A stretch of 64,000 bases of DNA from Pseudorhizobium banfieldiae (GCF_000967425.1 NZ_FO082820.1:3607501-3671500); one strand, 5' to 3'. Positions 7,885 to 17,247 are shown, numbered from the stretch's first letter. Made by a program: numbers and translations. Notes: generated from the letters alone by a model not told the origin.

Positions 7885-9003
7885 ATGAAACTGCTGTACG
7901 GCGTTATCGGCTGCGGGATGATGGGACAGGAACATCTGCGCAATATTGCGCTCCTTCCTGACGCCGACGTAATCGCGATCTTCGAGCCGGATGCCACGAT
8001 GCGTCAGCGGGCAGCGGCGATCGCTCCTCAAGCGGTATTTGTGGCCTCCATTCCCGAACTGCTGCAGATCAACGCCATCAACTGCCTTCTGATCGCCAGC
8101 CCGAACCACGTACACCTGGACCAGTTGGAAGAGGTGGCCTCCATCCGCCCGCTTCCCGTCCTCGTGGAGAAACCTCTGTTCACGAGTATGGACGAACTGC
8201 CGAGGCTGGAGGCGCTGCGCAGCCGCTACCCCGCGCCGATCTGGGTCGCGATGGAGTACCGTTACATGCCTCCGGTGGCCCGCTTGATCAGCGAAGCGGA
8301 GGAGGCGACCGGCGGAATCCGGATGCTGACCATTCGCGAGCATCGCTTCCCGTTCCTGCAGAAGGTCGGCAACTGGAACCGCTTCAACGATCAGACAGGC
8401 GGGACTTTGGTGGAGAAATGCTGCCACTTCTTCGATCTTATGCGTCATATCCTGAAATCGGATCCGATCCGGATCACGGCATCCGGCGGACAGGCTGTCA
8501 ATCACCTGGACGAGCTCCATGACGGGCGCAGGTCCGATGTGTGGGACCACGCCTACGTCCTTGTCGACTTCGATTCCGGTGCCCGCGCAATGCTCGAGCT
8601 CTGCATGTTTGCCGAAGGAGCGCGCTATCAGGAAGAAATCTCGGCGATCGGACCGCGCGGGAAGATCGAGTGCAAGGTGCCCGGGCCTGGCAGGTTCTGG
8701 CCACAACACCTTGGCGCTCCTCCAATCGCCCAGGTAATCATCTCGCCGCGCGATCCGAAAGGTCCGAGGAAGCTGGAAATCCCGGTCGATCCGCTGCTTC
8801 TGGAGGCCGGAGACCACAACGGCTCCACTTTCTATCAGCACCAGCGCTTCCAGAGGGCCGTTGCAGGCCAAGCACCCGTCGAGGTGACGCTCGACGATGG
8901 GCTCTGGGCCGCCTTTATGGGCCAGACGGCCCAGGAAGCGGCAGCGTCGAACCGAGTGATCGAGGTCCCACCGATCCGGCAGGCCGAACGCATCACCGCC
9001 TGA
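7885..9003 (+). CDS. Gfo/Idh/MocA protein, candidate NAD+-dependent sulfoquinovosidase
   Basis: A 372-residue two-domain protein. The Rossmann half carries G9-C-G11-MM-G14 and the E95-K96-P97 motif of the family; the C-terminal half is the mixed alpha/beta substrate domain, entered at GGTLVEKCCHFFD (K178, H181, D184), the usual catalytic neighbourhood. Most relatives are sugar or inositol dehydrogenases. A related NAD+-using family (GH188) hydrolyses sulfoquinovosides by transient C3 oxidation and occurs in sulfoquinovose clusters that lack a classical GH31 enzyme. None is visible in this part of the cluster. A plain dehydrogenase or a role in another sugar pathway remains possible. Co-transcribed with the GntR gene. 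Confidence 0.75.
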   Translation: MKLLYGVIGCGMMGQEHLRNIALLPDADVIAIFEPDATMRQRAAAIAPQAVFVASIPELLQINAINCLLIASPNHVHLDQLEEVASIRPLPVLVEKPLFTSMDELPRLEALRSRYPAPIWVAMEYRYMPPVARLISEAEEATGGIRMLTIREHRFPFLQKVGNWNRFNDQTGGTLVEKCCHFFDLMRHILKSDPIRITASGGQAVNHLDELHDGRRSDVWDHAYVLVDFDSGARAMLELCMFAEGARYQEEISAIGPRGKIECKVPGPGRFWPQHLGAPPIAQVIISPRDPKGPRKLEIPVDPLLLEAGDHNGSTFYQHQRFQRAVAGQAPVEVTLDDGLWAAFMGQTAQEAAASNRVIEVPPIRQAERITA

Positions 9004-9061
9004 CAATCCTGCCGCCCTCGGCGGTAGCCAACCCGAACTGCCTCTGCGCTACGTCCCGCCC

Positions 9062-12000
9062 TTACGTGCGGAGCACGCGATAGATGGCCGGGATCACCAG
9101 GACCGTCAGCAGCGTCGATGAAGCCAATCCGAAGAGCAGCGAGATCGCCAGCCCCTGGAAGATCGGATCGGTCAGTATCACCGCGGCACCGATCATCGCA
9201 GCCAGCGCCGTCAGCAGGATCGGCTTGGACCGTACGGCGCCGGCTTCGATCAATATCTCCGTCAACGACCTGTCCGATCCGCTATGGCGGATGAAATCGA
9301 CAAGCAGGATGGAGTTGCGGACGATGATGCCTGCAAGCGCAATGAACCCGATCATCGAAGTGGCCGAAAACGGCGCTCCGAAGATCCAGTGGCCGAGCAG
9401 GATACCAATGAAGGTGAGCGGGATCGGCGTTAGGATCACCAGTGGCAGTTTGAACGAGCCGAACTGCGCGACGACGAGGATGTAGATCCCCAACAGGGCG
9501 ACGCCGAAGGCCGCTCCCATGTCACGGAAAGTCACCCAGGTGACTTCCCATTCGCCATCCCAAAGCAGGGTAGGCTGCGTCTCGTCCAGTGGCTGGCCGT
9601 GGAGGGAAATATCCGGCTTCTGCAGACCGCTCCAGTCCTGCGAATCCAACGCCCGTTGCACAGCGATCATGCCGTAGAGCGGCGCCTCGAAGTCACCCGC
9701 CAGCTCAGCCGTCACCATCTCGGCCGCACGACCGTTGCGCCGGAAGATCGGATAGGAAGCCGGTTCTTCGGCAACGCGGATGACATCGCCGAGTTCGACT
9801 ACGCCGCGTCCACCCGGCAGGGCATTCGCAGGAATCGGCGTCGTCAGGAAACGCTCGTCCATCGCCCTCCTGTTTTTCGGCAGTTCGAGCCGGATCGGGA
9901 TCGGCGGCCGGCCACCGCCGCGATGCGAGTAGCCGATCGTCTTGCCGCTGTTGAGAATCGAGAGCGTATCCAGGACGTCCCCCTCCTCGACATGGAAGAA
10001 CTCCGCATCGTCCGTGGATATGGTGGCCCTCAGCCGCCTCGCCGGCTCCCCGAAGGAATTGTCGACGTCGACGATGAAGGGCACCATGCGGAAGGCTTCC
10101 TCGACTTTCATCGAGGTCTGCCGCCTCGTCTCGGCGTCCGGTCCATAGATCTCGGCCAGCAGGGTGGACATGACCGGTGGACCAGGCGGGGGTTCCACAA
10201 CCTTGATGCTCGTGCCGGGTGGCGTTGGCAAGTCAGCCAGTCGTTGACGAATCGCAAGAGCGAGGTCGTGACTGGTTCGCGAGCGATCACCTTTACCGAG
10301 AAGCGTCAGCGCCACCTCTCCCTGGTGGCTTGCACCACGCAGATAATAGTGCCGCACAAGCCCGTTGAAATTGAAGGGCGCAGCCGACCCGGCGTAGGTA
10401 TCGGCGGCACGGACTTCCTCGAACTCCATCGCCGTGCGCGCCATCGCCTGTACCACGCCATCGGTGGCCTCCACCGAAGAACCCTCAGGCAGGTCAACGA
10501 TGACCGCAAGCTCGGACTTGTTGTCGAACGGCAGGAGCTTGACCGTGACATGCTGGGTGTAGAACAGCGAGAGCGAGCCCAGCGTCAGGACACCCACGAC
10601 AAGCAGGAAAAGCCAGCTTCTGCCTTTTGATTGAAGTATCGGTCGCGCCATGGCGACATAGGCTCGGCCCACGACCCCGCCCTGCGCATGCGCATCACCA
10701 TGATGCGGGGCCGCGCGGCCGGCAAACTTCAGCATGAGCCACGGGGTCACGATCACCGCGACGAAGAAGGAGAAGATCATCGCGGCAGATGCGTTTGCCG
10801 GGATCGGGCTCATATACGGGCCCATCATGCCGGAAACGAACAGCATGGGCAGGAGCGCCGCAACCACGGTAAGCGTAGCGACGATGGTCGGATTGCCGAC
10901 TTCGGCGACTGCTTCGATGGCCGCCTGATACCGGGTGCGGCCGTCACCCATCGCCCAGTGGCGAGAAATGTTCTCGATCACCACGATGGCATCATCGACG
11001 AGGATGCCGATCGAGAAAATCAGCGCGAACAGGGAAACACGATTGAGCGTGTAACCCATGAGTTGGGAGGCAAACAGGGTGAGGAGAATGGTCACGGGAA
11101 TGACGATCGCAACCACTGCCGCTTCGCGCCAACCGATCGCCAGTCCGACGAGGATGATGATCGATATAGTGGCCAGCCCCAGATGAAGCAGGAGCTCGTT
11201 GGCCTTCTCGTTAGCAGTCTCCCCATAGTCACGGCTGATATCGACATTCATGTCGCCGGGAATCAGAGAGCCCTTCAGGGCCTCAATTCGCGCCGTCAGC
11301 GCATGGGCCACATCGACTGCATTGGCGCCTGCCCTCTTGGCGATGGCGATCGTCACGGCGGGTAGCCGCTGTAAGCCATCACCACTGCGCACGAGGCGTG
11401 CAGTCAGGTTTTCAGCTGAATCGGAAGCCAGGCTGATCTCCGCGAGGTCGCGCAGGTAGATGGGACGATCGTCACGCGTGGTGACCAGAAGGTTGCCGAT
11501 CTGCGCCGGTGTCGCGAGCGTTTCGCCGGCGACCAGGCTGATCTGCTGCTCCCGATCCCGCACGGTGCCCGCCGGGAAGGACTGATTGGCCCCGTTCACC
11601 TTCTGCGCAAGCTGTTGCAGCGTCACGCCGTAGAGGGCAAGCTTCTCCGTCTCCGGCGCTATGCGGATCACCTCATGGGCCTCACCCACGAGGTAGGTCA
11701 GACCGACATCCTCGACCTTCGAAAGCTCCGTACGCACTTCACGGGCAATCCGCGTCAGGTCGTTCGCAGTGATGCGTTCCGCAGCCTCGATTGTCGGCGA
11801 AAGAGTAAATGCGAGAATGGCGACATCGTCTATGCCGCGCCCGACGATCAGGGGTGGCGCAATCCCTATAGGAATGCGGTCCATGTTCGCCTGGACCTTG
11901 TCGTGAACGCGAAGTACGGCGGTATCAGGCGAGGTACCGACAAAGAAGCGCGCCGTGACCAGGACCTGGTCGTCCTGGGTCTGCGAATAGACGTGCTCGA

Positions 12001-12259
12001 CCGCATCGATACCCTTGATGATCGTTTCCAAGGGCTCTGCGATCAGCTTGACCGCGTCTTCCGCTCTCAATCCGTCGGCACGAACATGGATGTCGACCAT
12101 GGGGACTGAGATCTGGGGCTCCTCCTCGCGTGGAAGGGTTACCAGCGCGATCATGCCGAAGGCGAGCGATGCCAGCAGGAACAGGGGCGTCAGCGGCGAG
12201 CGGATGAAGGAGCGGGTCAGAAGACCGGCAATTCCCAGTCGATCATTTTCCGGTGTCAC
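9062..12259 (-). CDS. RND efflux permease (HAE1-like)
   Basis: A 1065-residue inner-membrane proton-driven pump. It shows the duplicated RND layout: an N-terminal helix and PREEEPQISVP start, two large periplasmic loops, and two membrane bundles, the first with GILVDDAIVVIENISRHW and the second with FGVALLGIYILVVAQFGSFKLPL and GFIALAGIIVRNSILLVDFI. The paired aspartates DD in the fourth helix are those of proton relay. Overlaps the adaptor gene by ATGA. It resembles NolG/HAE1-type pumps more than heavy-metal CzcA. Substrate unknown; the divergent persulfide-sensor-like regulator suggests a sulfur-related or electrophile stress link. Confidence 0.9.
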   Translation of the reverse strand: MTPENDRLGIAGLLTRSFIRSPLTPLFLLASLAFGMIALVTLPREEEPQISVPMVDIHVRADGLRAEDAVKLIAEPLETIIKGIDAVEHVYSQTQDDQVLVTARFFVGTSPDTAVLRVHDKVQANMDRIPIGIAPPLIVGRGIDDVAILAFTLSPTIEAAERITANDLTRIAREVRTELSKVEDVGLTYLVGEAHEVIRIAPETEKLALYGVTLQQLAQKVNGANQSFPAGTVRDREQQISLVAGETLATPAQIGNLLVTTRDDRPIYLRDLAEISLASDSAENLTARLVRSGDGLQRLPAVTIAIAKRAGANAVDVAHALTARIEALKGSLIPGDMNVDISRDYGETANEKANELLLHLGLATISIIILVGLAIGWREAAVVAIVIPVTILLTLFASQLMGYTLNRVSLFALIFSIGILVDDAIVVIENISRHWAMGDGRTRYQAAIEAVAEVGNPTIVATLTVVAALLPMLFVSGMMGPYMSPIPANASAAMIFSFFVAVIVTPWLMLKFAGRAAPHHGDAHAQGGVVGRAYVAMARPILQSKGRSWLFLLVVGVLTLGSLSLFYTQHVTVKLLPFDNKSELAVIVDLPEGSSVEATDGVVQAMARTAMEFEEVRAADTYAGSAAPFNFNGLVRHYYLRGASHQGEVALTLLGKGDRSRTSHDLALAIRQRLADLPTPPGTSIKVVEPPPGPPVMSTLLAEIYGPDAETRRQTSMKVEEAFRMVPFIVDVDNSFGEPARRLRATISTDDAEFFHVEEGDVLDTLSILNSGKTIGYSHRGGGRPPIPIRLELPKNRRAMDERFLTTPIPANALPGGRGVVELGDVIRVAEEPASYPIFRRNGRAAEMVTAELAGDFEAPLYGMIAVQRALDSQDWSGLQKPDISLHGQPLDETQPTLLWDGEWEVTWVTFRDMGAAFGVALLGIYILVVAQFGSFKLPLVILTPIPLTFIGILLGHWIFGAPFSATSMIGFIALAGIIVRNSILLVDFIRHSGSDRSLTEILIEAGAVRSKPILLTALAAMIGAAVILTDPIFQGLAISLLFGLASSTLLTVLVIPAIYRVLRT

Positions 12260-13218
12260 GGCAGTACAACCTCATCGCCGACAGCAAGTCCCGTCAGTAT
12301 CTCCGTAAAGACGCCATCAGGCTGATTGATCACCTGGCCGGACAAGACGACTCGCTCGACCGTTCGGTCGCCATCCCTGAGTGTTACGAACTCCACTCCT
12401 GCGCGGGTCGTCACCGCATCGCTGGGTACGAGCAGCGACTGGCGTGTCCCCACGGGCAGTTGAACGAGGACCCGTGCATTGACGAATGACGTCTGAAGGC
12501 CATCGACCTCCACATCCGCCGTCACGCGACCATTCTCGATCTGCGGATAGATCTTCGCCAGGCGGCCTTCCATCTGCCGCCCGTCGAGCGTGATGCGGAG
12601 CTCGTCGCCCTGCCGAACGAGACCTGCATGCCGTTCGGGAATCGAAAGCCGCAGGAACAGCCCACCACTACCGATCGTCGCGAGCGGCTCCCCTGGCATC
12701 ACCACCGTACCTTCGGTCAAGGGGACGGTCAGCACCCTGCCATCGGCAGGCGCGTTGACATCACCCTCCGACTGCTGCTGCAAGACGACCGAACGCTCGG
12801 CTTCGGTGGCCGTAATCTGGTTCTGCAGGACGCTGGCCTGTGAGCGCAGCTCATCGAGGCGCTGCTGCGTCACGGCTCCCCGGCCGATCAGCGCTTCGGC
12901 TCGATTGACATCCGTTTGTGCCGTCGCCAGTCGCGACTCCAGCGCCGCAATCTGGGCGTCCAATGCGGCAATCTGGAAGGCGAGCTTTTCGTCCTTCACC
13001 TCGGCTATCTTTTCGCCTGCCGTCACCGTATCGCCTTCCGTGACCATGATGGCGACCACCGAACCGCCGATCCTGGCTCGCGCCGGCACCGTCGTTCTTG
13101 CCTGGATGGTGCCGTAGACCGACTTCCACTCCGTCACCGTTACCGGCTCGAGCTTCATGGTCTCGGCAGCAGCGCCACCGGCAAACAGAAGAGTTGCGAC
13201 AAGCAAAAGAAGGCGCAT
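12256..13218 (-). CDS. RND periplasmic adaptor (membrane fusion) protein
   Basis: A 320-residue adaptor joining the pump to an outer-membrane channel. A cleavable signal peptide (MRLLLLVATLLFAGGAAAE) is followed by a split lipoyl domain (ARIGGSVVAIMVTEGDTVTAGEKIAEV and VNAPADGRVLTVPLTEGTVV) around a coiled-coil hairpin at about residues 80-150. Barrel domains follow, with LLVPSDAVTTRAG near the end. It lies 11 bases after the DUF2892 gene and overlaps the pump gene by 4 bases. No outer-membrane channel gene is in the cluster, so a shared TolC-like protein is probably used. Confidence 0.9.
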   Translation of the reverse strand: MRLLLLVATLLFAGGAAAETMKLEPVTVTEWKSVYGTIQARTTVPARARIGGSVVAIMVTEGDTVTAGEKIAEVKDEKLAFQIAALDAQIAALESRLATAQTDVNRAEALIGRGAVTQQRLDELRSQASVLQNQITATEAERSVVLQQQSEGDVNAPADGRVLTVPLTEGTVVMPGEPLATIGSGGLFLRLSIPERHAGLVRQGDELRITLDGRQMEGRLAKIYPQIENGRVTADVEVDGLQTSFVNARVLVQLPVGTRQSLLVPSDAVTTRAGVEFVTLRDGDRTVERVVLSGQVINQPDGVFTEILTGLAVGDEVVLP

Positions 13219-13229
13219 GGGTTCAATCC

Positions 13230-13436
13230 TCAGAAGGCGGTGCCCGGACGGATACCAAGCTTACGGAAGAAGATGGCCGCGGGGCAAAAGCCGGTGAAGG
13301 CTGATTGCAGCATATTGGCACCGACAAAGACCGTCAGCCAGACGAAGTAGGGAGACACCCATACCGTCAGCACCACCGACAGAAGCACCATGAAGCCTGC
13401 GAAGGCGAGAACAGAGCGATCGAGAGTCATCATCAT
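13230..13436 (-). CDS. DUF2892 / YgaP-type small membrane protein
   Basis: About 68 residues with two hydrophobic segments and the family signature TGFCPAAIFFRKLGI at the C-terminal side. This small domain often accompanies rhodanese (YgaP) or BigR-type operons and is linked with sulfur handling, though its activity is not known. First gene of the efflux operon. Three consecutive start codons occur (MMM); AAGGAAA precedes them, so the exact start could be 13436, 13433 or 13430. Confidence 0.8.
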   Translation of the reverse strand: MMMTLDRSVLAFAGFMVLLSVVLTVWVSPYFVWLTVFVGANMLQSAFTGFCPAAIFFRKLGIRPGTAF

Positions 13437-13621
13437 TTTCCTTCTACGTGTTTAGCCAGAACCACCGTCGCGCAGCCCATCGGCTCCGGGATGGCCCGCC
13501 GAATGCGGCCCACTTGACGGGACCCCATTCCTCAGGCCCTTGTTTCCCACCGTGAGGTATCTCAAGCGGGACCGTCTCTTATCCAGTCGATCCGCATGTT
13601 GAACGGATCTCAACATTACAT

Positions 13622-13643
13622 ATATTTATGATATTACAAATAT
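13622..13643. promoter_or_regulatory. AT-rich inverted repeat, putative ArsR/BigR operator
   Basis: ATATTT-N10-AAATAT stands out sharply in a GC-rich background, just upstream of the ArsR gene and within the divergent promoter region of the efflux operon. A wider imperfect repeat (ATTACAT...ATGCAAT) surrounds it. AT-rich palindromes of this sort are typical operators of ArsR proteins such as BigR, which repress their own gene and the divergent operon. Assignment is by position and pattern. Confidence 0.55.
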
Positions 13644-13663
13644 GCAATATCTTGGATCAAGCA

Positions 13664-13963
13664 ATGGATGCTGCCGAAGCGATCGCTGAAAAGGCCGACA
13701 TCGCCGCCGATTTTATGAGCGGCCTCGCCAATGTCCATCGTCTGCGTATTCTCTGTGAGCTGGCGCAGGGCGAACGCAGCGTGACCGCAATCATCGAGGC
13801 TACCGGCATCGCCCAGACCTCGGTTTCCCAACATCTGGCAAAGCTGAAGAAGGAAGGGATCGTCGATTTTCGCCGCGAGCATCGGACCCTCCACTATTTC
13901 ATCGCAGACCCCGCGGTGGTCGACATCATGGCCATCCTCTACACCAAGTTCTGCAAGGCGTAG
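13664..13963 (+). CDS. ArsR-family regulator with BigR/SqrR-type cysteine pair
   Basis: Winged helix repressor of about 99 residues: LANVHRLRILCELAQGERSVT, then the recognition helix TGIAQTSVSQHLAKLKKEG, then a beta-wing RREHRTLHYFI. It has one cysteine in RILCEL and one at the end (KFCKA), exactly 66 residues apart, the same spacing as Cys42/Cys108 of BigR, where they form a tetrasulfide or disulfide on persulfide exposure. No CXC metal site is visible. The ATG at 13664 is preferred because an in-frame ATG at 13628 lies inside the putative operator; using it adds 12 residues. Divergent from the RND operon it presumably controls. Confidence 0.8.
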   Translation: MDAAEAIAEKADIAADFMSGLANVHRLRILCELAQGERSVTAIIEATGIAQTSVSQHLAKLKKEGIVDFRREHRTLHYFIADPAVVDIMAILYTKFCKA

Positions 13964-14048
13964 GAAGGTGGCCGCCGGGGGCTATCCACCCGCAGTCCCG
14001 ATTTGCATCGAGAGTGCGTGACGCGAGCTTATGGCACGGTCTCGCATC

Positions 14049-15668
14049 CTACATCGGCATCGACGCTGCAGTTTGTTGCGCCTGCGGTTCCGGTATCTCC
14101 GTCATCGTCGCTTCGGTGAGCAGCAGGACGCTCGCAACGGAGACGGCATTTTCCAGCGCCACGCGCACCACCTTCGTCGGATCGACAATTCCCTCCTCCA
14201 TGAGATCGACGTAGCGGTTACGGGCTGCGTCGAAACCGAGATTGCCCTCGCTCTCCATCATCCTCGCCACGACAACCCCACCGTCAACGGCGGAATTCTC
14301 TGCAATCTGTCGCGCTGGCGCCTCAAGCGCACGCTTGAGGATCTGGACGCCGGTACGCTCATCGCCCTCACACGCCCCCTCCTCTTCCTCAACCGCCCGA
14401 ATGCATCGCAGCAGCGCCAAACCCGCACCGGGAACAATACCCTCCTTTACAGCGGCCTTGGTCGCATTGATTGCATCGTCAAGCGCGTCCTTCTTGGCCT
14501 TCATCTCGGCTTCGGCGGGCGCCCCGACCCGGATGACCGCAACACCTCCGGCGAGCTTTGCAAGCCGCTCCTGCAGTTTCTCACGGTCATAATCGCTTGT
14601 CGTCTTGGCGATCTCCCGGCGGATCTGCTCCGCCCGCGCCCCAATCTTCTGCTTGTCCCCACCACCGCTGATGATGGTTGTACTGTCCTTGTCGACGACG
14701 ACTCGCGCTGCAGAGCCCAGCTGAGAAAGTGTCACGTTCTCGAGCTTGAAACCCAGTTCCTCTGAGATGACCTGGCCGCCGGTGAGGACTGCGATATCCT
14801 CCAGCATCGCCTTGCGGCGATCTCCAAATCCCGGCGCCTTAACGGCGCAGTTCCGAAACGTGCCACGAATCTGGTTGACGATCAGGGTTGCCAGAACTTC
14901 GCCTTCAATGTCCTCTGCGATGATGAGCAAGGGGCGCCCCGACTTGGCAATCTCCTCCAGGAGGTGGACGAGGTCGGTCAGGGCGCTGATCTTGCGATCA
15001 AAGACAAGAATACGGACGTCCTCCAGAACAGCTTCCATCTTTTCGCCATCGGTGACGAAGTAGGGCGAGATGTAGCCGCGGTCGAACTGCATACCCTCGA
15101 CGACGTCGAGATGGGTTTCCATCGTCTTCGATTCCTCGACGGTAATGACACCTTCCTCCCCGACTTTGGACATGGCATCCGCAACGAGTTGGCCGATTAC
15201 CTCGTCATTGTGGGCCGAGATTGCGGCGACCTGCTGCTTCTCCTTGTCTGTCGTGACGGGTCTGGACAGCGCCTTTAGAGTAGTGATCGTGCGGGCGAGC
15301 GCACGGTCGAGACCTCGCTTGATGTCGATGGCACTGGCGCCCGCAATGACATTGCGGTGGCCGTCGGCCAGGATCGCGTGGGCCAGCACGGTGGAGGTGC
15401 TGGTGCCGTCGCCGACCACTTCGCCGGTTTTCTCCGCGGCGGCCCGCAGCATGCGAGCGCCCAGGTTTTCCTCCGGATCCTTGAGATCGAACTCCTTGGC
15501 GATTGTGACCCCATCATTGCAGACGATCGGCGTTCCCCATTTCCGCTCGATCAGAACGGATTTTGATCGAGGGCCCAGGGTGATGCGGACCGCGTCCGCC
15601 AGCTGACTCGCCCCGTGAAGTACCTTGCCGCGGGCCTCTGCTCTAAACAGAACCTGTTTATGCACCAT
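14049..15668 (-). CDS. groEL: Chaperonin GroEL (additional, orphan copy)
   Basis: A 539-residue Hsp60. Landmarks are [43 protein letters not shown] (usually GDGTTTATVLA), [29 protein letters not shown], and [12 protein letters not shown]. The C-terminus ends [13 protein letters not shown] and lacks the usual GGM repeat. No groES lies beside it, unlike housekeeping operons, so it is probably one of the extra chaperonins common in rhizobia and would borrow a GroES encoded elsewhere. An FNR-like 14-mer lies 65 bases upstream of the start. Confidence 0.95.
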   Translation of the reverse strand: MVHKQVLFRAEARGKVLHGASQLADAVRITLGPRSKSVLIERKWGTPIVCNDGVTIAKEFDLKDPEENLGARMLRAAAEKTGEVVGDGTSTSTVLAHAILADGHRNVIAGASAIDIKRGLDRALARTITTLKALSRPVTTDKEKQQVAAISAHNDEVIGQLVADAMSKVGEEGVITVEESKTMETHLDVVEGMQFDRGYISPYFVTDGEKMEAVLEDVRILVFDRKISALTDLVHLLEEIAKSGRPLLIIAEDIEGEVLATLIVNQIRGTFRNCAVKAPGFGDRRKAMLEDIAVLTGGQVISEELGFKLENVTLSQLGSAARVVVDKDSTTIISGGGDKQKIGARAEQIRREIAKTTSDYDREKLQERLAKLAGGVAVIRVGAPAEAEMKAKKDALDDAINATKAAVKEGIVPGAGLALLRCIRAVEEEEGACEGDERTGVQILKRALEAPARQIAENSAVDGGVVVARMMESEGNLGFDAARNRYVDLMEEGIVDPTKVVRVALENAVSVASVLLLTEATMTEIPEPQAQQTAASMPM

Positions 15669-15732
15669 GATGACGCTCCAATGCTGTGGCAGGCTTAGTG
15701 AGCTAAGAATGCCTCAACTGCTCGGAACAATC

Positions 15733-15746
15733 TTGACGTCGATCAA
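15733..15746. promoter_or_regulatory. FNR/FixK-like box between groEL and baeRF gene
   Basis: TTGACGTCGATCAA matches TTGAT-N4-ATCAA at nine of ten positions. It sits midway in the divergent gap, about 60 bases from each start codon, the distance expected of a class II activator site plus a short leader, so it could serve either gene. Confidence 0.5.
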
Positions 15747-15803
15747 AGGACTGCGCGCCGGCCACGATAGGATCGTGCCGGACACCAAACGGAGCCAACG
15801 AAG

Positions 15804-16244
15804 ATGCCAGACGTTGCGATACGAAAGAATGCCAGGGTGCTTGTTGCAGACGGCCGGAAGGCCATCGTGTTCAGGAACGATGGTATCCCGCAGTCTCTCA
15901 AGCTGACGGTCGAGCAGGTGGTCGAAGCCGAGCCGAATCCGGCGACCCGTGAGCAGGGAACGGATCGACCCGGACGCGCCGCGATGGGCAGCCACCGCAG
16001 TAGCATGGGACAGGCCGACATGCATGATGCCGAAGAGCAGCGTTTCATCCAGCGTGTGGCTGAGGCACTGGGCGAGGTCTGCAGCCAGCAGGCGGTTCCG
16101 GCCGTCGTTCTCGTCGCGGCACCGCGCGCGCTGGCCGAGCTTCGAAAGGCTGTGCCTGCCTCCGTGCAGGAGCTCGTCGTCGCAGAGATCGCAAAGGATC
16201 TCGTGAACCTCTCGGTTGCCGATATAGAGAAGCGCCTCGGTTGA
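15804..16244 (+). CDS. Host-attachment / baeRF-family protein
   Basis: About 146 residues of the family annotated as required for attachment to host cells (baeRF, an eRF1-like fold). It opens with the beta strand ARVLVADGRKAIVFRNDG, has a central RRAM-like charged linker (PGRAAMGSHRSSMGQ), then DAEEQRFIQRVAEALG and the strand VVLVAAPRALAELRKAVP, ending LVNLSVADIEKRL. These are standard landmarks of the group. Biochemical function is unsettled; proposed links are to ribosomes or stress. It lies divergent to groEL with a shared FNR-like box. Confidence 0.75.
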   Translation: MPDVAIRKNARVLVADGRKAIVFRNDGIPQSLKLTVEQVVEAEPNPATREQGTDRPGRAAMGSHRSSMGQADMHDAEEQRFIQRVAEALGEVCSQQAVPAVVLVAAPRALAELRKAVPASVQELVVAEIAKDLVNLSVADIEKRLG

Positions 16245-16272
16245 CGGCCACCCGAAAGCGCGTTGGCCGAGG

Positions 16273-17247
16273 TCAGCGATGCGTCGTGTTCGCATCGCTG
16301 GAGATGGCAGCAGCAAGGAGTCCGGCGATAGGCAGGACGGTGAGCGATTTCGCTCCTGCCCACTCCTCTTCGAGAGCGACGCTGTCCGTGACGATGATCC
16401 CATCGATCGCCGTAGAGGCCAGTGTCGCTCGAGCGCCCGGAGAAAACAGCGCGTGGGTGGCACAGAGATAGATACGCTCTGCGCCGTTCTTCCGGCATGT
16501 TTCCGCCGCCCTGGCCATCGTGGTTCCGGAACTGATGAGGTCGTCGATAATGATCGCGACCCGTCCTGCAACATCGCCGGCGAACAGGTCCCCGGTAACC
16601 AGCCCGCTGCTTCTCTGCTTTTCAAGAAACGCCTTGTTGACGGGACGGCCCAATTTCGCCTCCAGGAGCTCCCTGAATGCCTCCGCCCGCTTCGCTCCGC
16701 CCAGATCAGGGGATACGACGCAGAATACCGCGTCGCCAGCAATCTCGATCATCCGCTCGACGAATTGGCCATGTGCGGTGAGATGCAGGGTCGGGCGGCG
16801 AAAGGCGTTCTGGAACGCAGAGAGATTGTGGGCTTCGAGCGTCATTACCTGGTCCGTTCCCACCGCCTCCAGCAGTTGTGCGACGTAGAGCCCTGTGATT
16901 GGATCCTGCGCCTTGGTCTGGCGGTCTTTGCGCATGTAGCAGAGATAGGGCGACACAGCCGTCACGCGCCTTGCGCCATTGGTTTTCAGGCATCCTATGA
17001 AGAACAGCAGCCGGCACAGCTTGTCATTGGCCGTGTCCTGGCTGTCGCCATGCAGGCTGGAGAAGACATAGGCATCGCGGCCGCGAACGCTGACAAGCGG
17101 CCTTACTTTCTGTTCGCCATCCTCGAATCGGCGCTCCTCGACGGGGCTGAGCGGAAGAGCGAGAGCTCGTGCCACCTGCTCGCCGACGATCCGATCGGCC
17201 CCGAGGGAAAAAAGCAGAGGAGATCGAGGGAAATTCTGATCCTGCAT
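16273..17247 (-). CDS. Ribose-phosphate pyrophosphokinase-like protein
   Basis: A 324-residue relative of PRPP synthetase, with two Rossmann-like halves. Recognisable parts are RRFEDGEQKVRP, VSPYLCYMRKDRQTKAQDPITGLYVAQLLEAVG (ATP flexible region), EAHNLSAFQNAF and VVSPDLGGAKRA. The PRPP loop reads VAIIIDDLISSGTTM where housekeeping enzymes have DDMIDTAGT. It would make PRPP from ribose-5-phosphate and ATP, possibly feeding the phosphoribosyltransferase at 21981. The divergence from the housekeeping form suggests a second, stress-linked paralogue. An FNR-like box lies 55 bases upstream. Confidence 0.8.
   Translation of the reverse strand: MQDQNFPRSPLLFSLGADRIVGEQVARALALPLSPVEERRFEDGEQKVRPLVSVRGRDAYVFSSLHGDSQDTANDKLCRLLFFIGCLKTNGARRVTAVSPYLCYMRKDRQTKAQDPITGLYVAQLLEAVGTDQVMTLEAHNLSAFQNAFRRPTLHLTAHGQFVERMIEIAGDAVFCVVSPDLGGAKRAEAFRELLEAKLGRPVNKAFLEKQRSSGLVTGDLFAGDVAGRVAIIIDDLISSGTTMARAAETCRKNGAERIYLCATHALFSPGARATLASTAIDGIIVTDSVALEEEWAGAKSLTVLPIAGLLAAAISSDANTTHR

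Noticed and set aside
9599..11365. Plus-strand open frames of 244-343 residues inside the RND gene
   Set aside because: Low-complexity, arginine-rich text typical of antisense frames in GC-rich DNA.
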